The notes beneath the pieces were generated by a model. It had not been told where the DNA came from and did no database searches. It worked only from the letters and a program-made list of their open reading frames with translations. 64,000 nucleotides of DNA, from contig NZ_MSIF01000024.1 of the NCBI RefSeq assembly GCF_001921215.1, positions 62,001 to 126,000 of the forward strand, read 5' to 3'. Made by a program: the position numbers and the translations under genes. The DNA comes from Actinophytocola xinjiangensis. GTDB taxonomy: Bacteria; Actinomycetota; Actinomycetes; Mycobacteriales; Pseudonocardiaceae. Position 1 is the stretch's first letter, and each line of letters starts with the position of its first letter. Positions 59,231-64,000 of the stretch are shown here, one piece after another.

Positions 59231-61977
59231 GTCGGTTCGACGCGCTGCGCACGCAGCTGCGGGAGGCGGCGGACACGTTCGCCGACGGGCCGGACGCCCT
59301 GGAGGGGATCCTGCTCGGCATCGTCGACGACGTCGACCGGGCCGTGCGGGAACCGTTGGAGATCTTCCCGGTCTGCCACCACTCGCCGGCCTCGGCGATC
59401 GCGATGGCCCGGCGGCTGCGCGACAAACAACCCAAGGTCGTCTACCTGGAGCTGTGCGAGGACCTGGCGCCGCTGCTGACCGAACTGCGCAACTGCCGGC
59501 TGCCGGTCGCGGTCCAGGCCTTCGCCACCGAGATCGACGGTTTCCCCGCCGAGTGGGCGCCGCTGTCGGTGGTCGCGCCGATCACCGAGGCGTCGGCCGA
59601 GTACCAGGCGATCTCCTACGCCCTGGACACGCCCGGCGTGGAGCTGGTGCTGGTCGACCGCTCGGCCGACCACGTGTTCCAGTGGGACCGCCCGCGGGCG
59701 CCCGCCGAACCGGCCGACCCGGACGCGCCGCCGCCGGAGGAGGAGGCCGCGCTGCACGGCGACGCCGTCGGCGTGGGCATCGGCGACCTGCGGCCCCGGT
59801 TCGCCGAACTGCGCGAACACCTGCTGCACCACGGCAAGGTGCGGCACTGGTCGGAGTGGTGGCACCAGTACGTCGAGCTGCCGCTGGGCGACAGCGACCA
59901 CGACACCTACCGCCAGGTCATGCTGCTCATCGGCAGCCTGTTCCGCCGCCTGGCCCCCGGCGACCCGCACGAGACGCGCGTCGACGAGGACCGCGAGCGG
60001 TACATGTGGACGCGGATGCGCCAGCACCTGGCGGCCACCGGCACCGACCCGGCCGACTGTCTCTACGTGTGCGGCGCGTTCCACGCCGCCAGCCGGGTCG
60101 CCGAGTTCGGTGTCGACGGGAGCGACACGTTCGAGATCAGCCCCCGGTCGGCCAGCCGCTGGCAGCACGGCCTCATCCCGTCCAGCCACGCCTCGATCGA
60201 GGCCCAGTTCGGTCTGGCGCCGGGATCGGTGTCGATCGCGGCGACCGAGTGGGCCAAGAACCTCAAGCGCACCAGGGTGAAGCCCTTCCGGCTGGCCGGC
60301 CAGGCCGGCGGCACGAAGAAGAAGCCGGCGGCGCTGCCGGCCCCGGCGCCGGAGATCACCCCGGCGGACAACCTCACCGGGTTCCTGCAACGCCCGCCGG
60401 TGGTCGACCGGCTCGACGAGGCTGAGCTGCTCGGCTGGTCGGTGGAGGTCGTGCGGGCGGCGCGGCGCAACGGCTACCTGTCCTCGACGGCCGACGCGAT
60501 CGCGGTGTTCGAGACCTCGATCCTGTTGGCGGGCATGCGGGACCGGGCCAAGCCGACCCCGTACGACTTCCAGGACGCGGCGGTCACCTGCATCGAGAAG
60601 GACACCGTACCCGGCCGCCGGGACGTGCGCCGCATCGTCGAGATCATGATGGGCGGCGACCGCATCGGCCAGGTCGGCTACGACGCGCTGCCGCCGCTGG
60701 CCAGGGACGTGCACGACCGCCTGGCGCCGCTGAACCTCAAGCTGGACCAGCGCGGGGTGCGGCGGGCACTGCTGGACATCGCGTCACAGCCGGAGCTGGA
60801 GGCGTGCTCGGACCTGCTGTGGATGCTGCGCTGGCTGATGCCCGACGGCGCCGCCCGGCCGATCATGGGGGAGCGGCGGCTGGGGGAGCGCCCCATCCAG
60901 GAGTCGTGGGACCTGGCGTTGGGCACCTACCAGCGCGGGCTCATCGAGCTCGGCTACGAGGGCGTGACCGTCGAGCACGTGCTGGAGCAGCGTCTGCGCC
61001 GGATCGCCCACTCGCCCCGGGCCACGGCCGCGACCGTGCTGGCCGCCGTCGAGGACGCGACGCTGTACCTGCGCAGCCACCGCCTCGCCGGCGAGCTGGG
61101 CGTGCGCGCGCTGGAGGTCCTCACGGGTGAACGCGGCGCCGACGGCGCGCCGGAGGTGCTGCGCCGGATCCGCCGCCTGCTGGCGTTCTACCGCACCACC
61201 GAGCCGGTGCTGCCGGCGTGGATCGAGTCGTTCGTGAAGGCCGGCTACGCGCACTACTGCACGCTGCTGCCGATGGTCTTCGCCGACGAGGACGCCCGCG
61301 TCGACCAGGTGGCGGCGATGCTGGGCTTCCTGTTCAGCATGGAGGGTCTGGCGCTGTCGCTCGGCTGTGACCGGACCCAGCTGGAACTGGCCGTCGCCCA
61401 GTCCCACCCGGGCGAGCCGTCCCTGGTCGCCCTGTTGTGGGCGGCGCAGGTCCAGCTGGGCACCCTGTCCCGTGCCGAGCTGCGTGCCCGCTGCGACGAG
61501 CTGGTGGACAGTCCGCTGACCCTGCCGGCGTATCCGCGTTACCTCAGTGGTTTCGTGCACGCGCTGGAGCCGGCGCCGGGCCTGGTCGACTTCGTGGTGG
61601 AGGCGGTGTCCAACGCGTTCACCCGGCTGCCGGATCCGGTCCTGCTGCCGTGGCTGCCGACCCTGATCGGCACCCTCAAGGCCGGCGGCGCCGACCTGGC
61701 CCCGCTGCTGATCCGCGAGGCCGGCCGGATGTTCCCCAGCCGCCTGGCGGCGCTGGACGAGTGGACCCCGCCGTGGCTGGCGCCCGAGCACGTGCCGGTG
61801 ACCCGCGCCGCCTCCGGTACCGGTGTCGCGCTGCTGGCCGACCATCCGGCGACCTGCGACGCGCTCGCGGACCTCCTGGGCTGTGCGGGGGAGTGGACCG
61901 CCGCCGCCCCGGGCGGCGCGGCGCTGCTCGACGAGTACCCGGACACGGCCGTGGCGCTGGAGGCGGCGATGACGTGA
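59227..61977 (+). CDS. DUF5682-like large protein, last gene of the MoxR/VWA operon
   Basis: A 916-residue protein. The N-terminus has a conserved-looking block IFPVCHHSPASAIAMARRLR with HHSP, followed by KVVYLELCEDLAPLL and later VELVLVDRSADHVFQWD, and a second His in CLYVCGAFHAASR. This resembles a TraB/erythromycin-esterase-like metal-binding domain. Residues from about 480 are helical repeats. I associate the layout with DUF5682 family proteins found beside MoxR, VWA and SWIM genes. GTG 59227 overlaps the MoxR stop by 4 nt. It is probably the effector or substrate of the ATPase system; function is not established. Confidence 0.78.
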   Translation: MSRFDALRTQLREAADTFADGPDALEGILLGIVDDVDRAVREPLEIFPVCHHSPASAIAMARRLRDKQPKVVYLELCEDLAPLLTELRNCRLPVAVQAFATEIDGFPAEWAPLSVVAPITEASAEYQAISYALDTPGVELVLVDRSADHVFQWDRPRAPAEPADPDAPPPEEEAALHGDAVGVGIGDLRPRFAELREHLLHHGKVRHWSEWWHQYVELPLGDSDHDTYRQVMLLIGSLFRRLAPGDPHETRVDEDRERYMWTRMRQHLAATGTDPADCLYVCGAFHAASRVAEFGVDGSDTFEISPRSASRWQHGLIPSSHASIEAQFGLAPGSVSIAATEWAKNLKRTRVKPFRLAGQAGGTKKKPAALPAPAPEITPADNLTGFLQRPPVVDRLDEAELLGWSVEVVRAARRNGYLSSTADAIAVFETSILLAGMRDRAKPTPYDFQDAAVTCIEKDTVPGRRDVRRIVEIMMGGDRIGQVGYDALPPLARDVHDRLAPLNLKLDQRGVRRALLDIASQPELEACSDLLWMLRWLMPDGAARPIMGERRLGERPIQESWDLALGTYQRGLIELGYEGVTVEHVLEQRLRRIAHSPRATAATVLAAVEDATLYLRSHRLAGELGVRALEVLTGERGADGAPEVLRRIRRLLAFYRTTEPVLPAWIESFVKAGYAHYCTLLPMVFADEDARVDQVAAMLGFLFSMEGLALSLGCDRTQLELAVAQSHPGEPSLVALLWAAQVQLGTLSRAELRARCDELVDSPLTLPAYPRYLSGFVHALEPAPGLVDFVVEAVSNAFTRLPDPVLLPWLPTLIGTLKAGGADLAPLLIREAGRMFPSRLAALDEWTPPWLAPEHVPVTRAASGTGVALLADHPATCDALADLLGCAGEWTAAAPGGAALLDEYPDTAVALEAAMT

Positions 61978-61987
61978 CGGGCGGCGC

Positions 61988-63448
61988 TCAGGGGCTCGGG
62001 TCGTAGACGTCCCGGCCGTACCAGCCGAGTGCGGCGCGCAGTTCGTGCAGTTCGCGTTCGCGGGTGCGCCTGCCCAGGTCGTGGCAGACCGGGTAGGCGC
62101 GCAACCCGCTGGTGGTCTCGGCGCCGAGGCCGGCGCGGGACACCCCGGGATTCACCGTGACCAGGACCCAGGGCCGTTTCCGGTCGTACAGGACCCGCAC
62201 CCGCGCGATCTCCGACCACGCCAGGTGCCGGTTGTTCCGGCCCGCGCCGACGGCCAGGCCGGTACTCGACACCTCCAGCCAGCGGGGCGGTCTGACCAGC
62301 CGCCAGAGTTCGTGGATCGCGTAGTAGGCGAACGGCGAGCCGACAATCACGAGAGCCCAGGCGGTCTCCACGTAGCTGTAGTTGAACTGGCTGATCGCCC
62401 CGACGATGAGGAACAGCGCCAAGGGGCCGAGAATCAGGAACGAGGCGGCGGCGCCGACCCGGCCACGGACCTGGAACCTCGTGACGCTCGGGTCGACGGG
62501 CGGCGCAGGGGGCGGGGAGGGCACCACCGCCATCGGTGCCGATGCCACTTGAGGTACCGGTGCCAGCTCGATGACCGGGGCGGCGACCCTGGTGTGTGCC
62601 CTGGTGGGTTCGTTGGCGGGTTCCTGGGCCAGCGACGCCCAGTCGGCCGCGGCGTCCCCGAGTTCGGTGAGTACCTCGGTCGGGGTGGGCCGGGCCGTCG
62701 GGTCGCGGTCGAGGCAGCGGGCCACCAGCGGGCGCAGTTGCTCGGGTACGCCGGCGATCTCCGGTTCGCCGTGGACGACCCGGTAGACCAGTGCCGGCAG
62801 CGAGCCCGCGCCGAACGGGCCGTTGCCGGTGGTGGCGAAGACCAGGACCGAGCCGAGGGAGAACAGGTCGCTGGCCGAGGTGATCTCGCGGCCCTCGATC
62901 TGTTCGGGGGACAGGAAACTCGGTGTGCCGACGACCATGCCGGTCGCGGTGAGCCCGGTGCTGTCCAGTGCCCGCGCGATGCCGAAGTCGATGACCCTGG
63001 GGCCGTCCTCGGTGAGCAACACGTTGGCGGGCTTGAGATCCCGGTGGATGAGCCCGGCGTTGTGCACCGCGCGCAGCGCCTCGGCGAGCCCGGCGGCGAG
63101 TGCGCGGGCCCGGTCGAGGTCCAGTGGCCCGCCGGCGGTGACGGCGGCCTGCAGCGTCGGCCCGGACACGTACTCCGTTGCCAGCCAGGGGATCGGCGCG
63201 TCCGGGTCGGCGTCGACGACCGCGGCGGTCCAGAACCCGCCGACGGCGCGCATCGCCGCGACCTCCTGGCGGAAGCGTTCCCGGAACTCGTCGTCGTCGG
63301 CGAGTTCGGTGCGCACGACCTTCACCGCGACCCGCCTGCCTCCCGGTGACCGCGCGAGGAAGACCCGGCCCATGGCGCCGTTGCCGAGACGGCTCTGGGT
63401 CGTGTAGTCGCCGATTCGTTCCGGGTCGCCGGGCCGCAGTGCCGTCAC
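61988..63448 (-). CDS. Membrane Ser/Thr protein kinase with C-terminal PH-like domain
   Basis: A 486-residue kinase. Residues about 12-270 show LGNGAMGRVFLA, VAVKVV, the catalytic HRDLKPANVLL, DFGIARAL and SFLSPEQIEG, the PknB-type core. A Pro-rich linker follows. Near residues 335-390 two hydrophobic segments (AASFLILGPLALFLIVGAIS and AWALVIVGSPFAYYAIHELW) anchor it. The last 95 residues (WLEVSSTGLAVGAGRNNRHL, then WSEIARVRVLYDRKR) look like a PH-like domain on the cytosolic side. GTG start at 63448. Convergent with the MoxR/VWA operon (stops 10 nt apart). A regulatory link to that operon is possible but unsupported. Confidence 0.9.
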   Translation of the reverse strand: MTALRPGDPERIGDYTTQSRLGNGAMGRVFLARSPGGRRVAVKVVRTELADDDEFRERFRQEVAAMRAVGGFWTAAVVDADPDAPIPWLATEYVSGPTLQAAVTAGGPLDLDRARALAAGLAEALRAVHNAGLIHRDLKPANVLLTEDGPRVIDFGIARALDSTGLTATGMVVGTPSFLSPEQIEGREITSASDLFSLGSVLVFATTGNGPFGAGSLPALVYRVVHGEPEIAGVPEQLRPLVARCLDRDPTARPTPTEVLTELGDAAADWASLAQEPANEPTRAHTRVAAPVIELAPVPQVASAPMAVVPSPPPAPPVDPSVTRFQVRGRVGAAASFLILGPLALFLIVGAISQFNYSYVETAWALVIVGSPFAYYAIHELWRLVRPPRWLEVSSTGLAVGAGRNNRHLAWSEIARVRVLYDRKRPWVLVTVNPGVSRAGLGAETTSGLRAYPVCHDLGRRTRERELHELRAALGWYGRDVYDPSP

Positions 63449-63533
63449 CAGGGTTCTCCTTCACCGGAGGGAACCTGCGAACTGTAGCCGGAACACCGCG
63501 CGCGGTGACCGCGAATGACGAGGATTCGACCGG

Positions 63534-63977
63534 TCAGCGTCGGGTGTCGCGCAGGCGGCGGGTCTGCTCGCGCAGGACCTCGACGGTGCGGGTGACGTAG
63601 TCGGCGATCGTCGCCAGTTGGGTCTGGTCGTAGCGGGCGGTGACGGTGGCCATGGCGGCGGCGAGGTCGGTGAAGACGTCGGGCAGGTGGCCGGTGGCGG
63701 TGATCAGAACCCGGCGGCGGTCCTGGGGGTCGGGGTCGCGGGTGGCGAGACCGGCGCGTTCGAGCCGGTCGACCATGCCGGTGACGGCGCCGGGGGTCAG
63801 GCCGGTGTGCTCGGCGAGCGCCCCGGCGGAGAGCGGGCCGTGGCGGCCGATCACCGCGAGGGCGCGCTGGTCCCCGGCGGTGACCCCGAGGTGGGCGCCG
63901 ACCGCCTCGTGGAACATCACCACCGCCGTGCTCAGTTCGCGGCCGTAGTCGGCGGCCTGCCGGGTGTCCTCCTCCAT
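63534..63977 (-). CDS. MarR-family transcriptional regulator
   Basis: A 147-residue MarR protein with the winged-helix block GPLSAGALAEHTGLTPGAVT, GMVDRLERAGLATRDPDPQD, and RRRVLITATG, plus N- and C-terminal dimerisation helices. ATG at 63977, near the window edge. It lies 85 bp upstream of the kinase gene on the same strand. Its target is not visible; a divergent gene just beyond the window is the most likely candidate. Confidence 0.9.
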   Translation of the reverse strand: MEEDTRQAADYGRELSTAVVMFHEAVGAHLGVTAGDQRALAVIGRHGPLSAGALAEHTGLTPGAVTGMVDRLERAGLATRDPDPQDRRRVLITATGHLPDVFTDLAAAMATVTARYDQTQLATIADYVTRTVEVLREQTRRLRDTRR

Positions 63978-64000
63978 GGGAGAAGTTTAGCGCGTCTGAT

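Noticed and set aside
1-64000. tRNA, rRNA genes, CRISPR arrays, phage attachment sites
   Set aside because: No cloverleaf-type sequences, spaced direct repeats of CRISPR type or integrase genes were noticed when reading the window.

Overview
The window is very GC-rich, has coding on both strands, many GTG/TTG starts and 4-nt start/stop overlaps. It carries actinomycete-type genes: a SARP/AfsR regulator, a LAL-type LuxR regulator, an RppA type III PKS, an AA10 LPMO, Ser/Thr kinases and four P450s. This points to a secondary-metabolite-rich actinomycete, probably of the Pseudonocardiales; the order is inferred from gene content only.

Layout. 1-9.8 kb: three overlapping genes for large uncharacterised proteins, the first cut by the window edge. 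9.8-10.8 kb: a NYN/LOTUS gene on the minus strand downstream of a well-formed cobalamin riboswitch. 10.9-16.9 kb: a seven-gene operon (P450, DJ-1/isonitrile-hydratase-like protein, IPP isomerase, isonitrile synthase, PvcB-like Fe/2OG oxygenase, UbiA prenyltransferase, SRPBCC protein) that looks like a pathway for a prenylated aromatic isonitrile or its formamide. 16.9-19.5 kb: decayed DNA with a G-rich tract, an intact methyltransferase gene and an IS481-type transposase relic. 19.5-28.0 kb: a methyltransferase-TetR operon with palindromic operators, a CYP125/124-like P450, an F420-type/hemerythrin fusion, a P450-THN synthase pair, a Tat-exported esterase and an MFS transporter gene with a 1-nt frameshift. 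28.0-38.3 kb: mixed genes, including a WD40-type kinase, an APC permease gene with an internal deletion, and a TetR/acyl-CoA dehydrogenase pair. 38.3-43.3 kb: an ECF sigma factor with fused zinc-finger/TM tail, then a GH81 glucanase and an AA10 LPMO, both preceded by CebR-like operators.

43.4-52.7 kb holds what I consider the most novel system. A SARP regulator faces a compact minus-strand operon: a 26-aa hydrophobic peptide, a hairpin, a PaaK-like ligase, a nine-TM protein with presenilin-like YD and GLGD motifs, a 31-aa peptide ending FGYSYY, and a short P450. The YSYY terminus recalls the YIYY core of cittilin, a P450-crosslinked RiPP. Near-identical 11-bp-period repeats sit upstream of the SARP gene and of the peptide operon, consistent with direct control. 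A LAL-type LuxR gene follows.

52.8-54.7 kb: a Vat-Vgb-DUF3224 operon, able in principle to inactivate both streptogramin components. 54.8-62.0 kb: a five-gene SWIM/unknown/VWA/MoxR-AAA+/DUF5682-like operon resembling predicted NTP-dependent conflict systems. 62-64 kb: a Ser/Thr kinase and a MarR regulator. I saw no tRNA, rRNA or CRISPR array.
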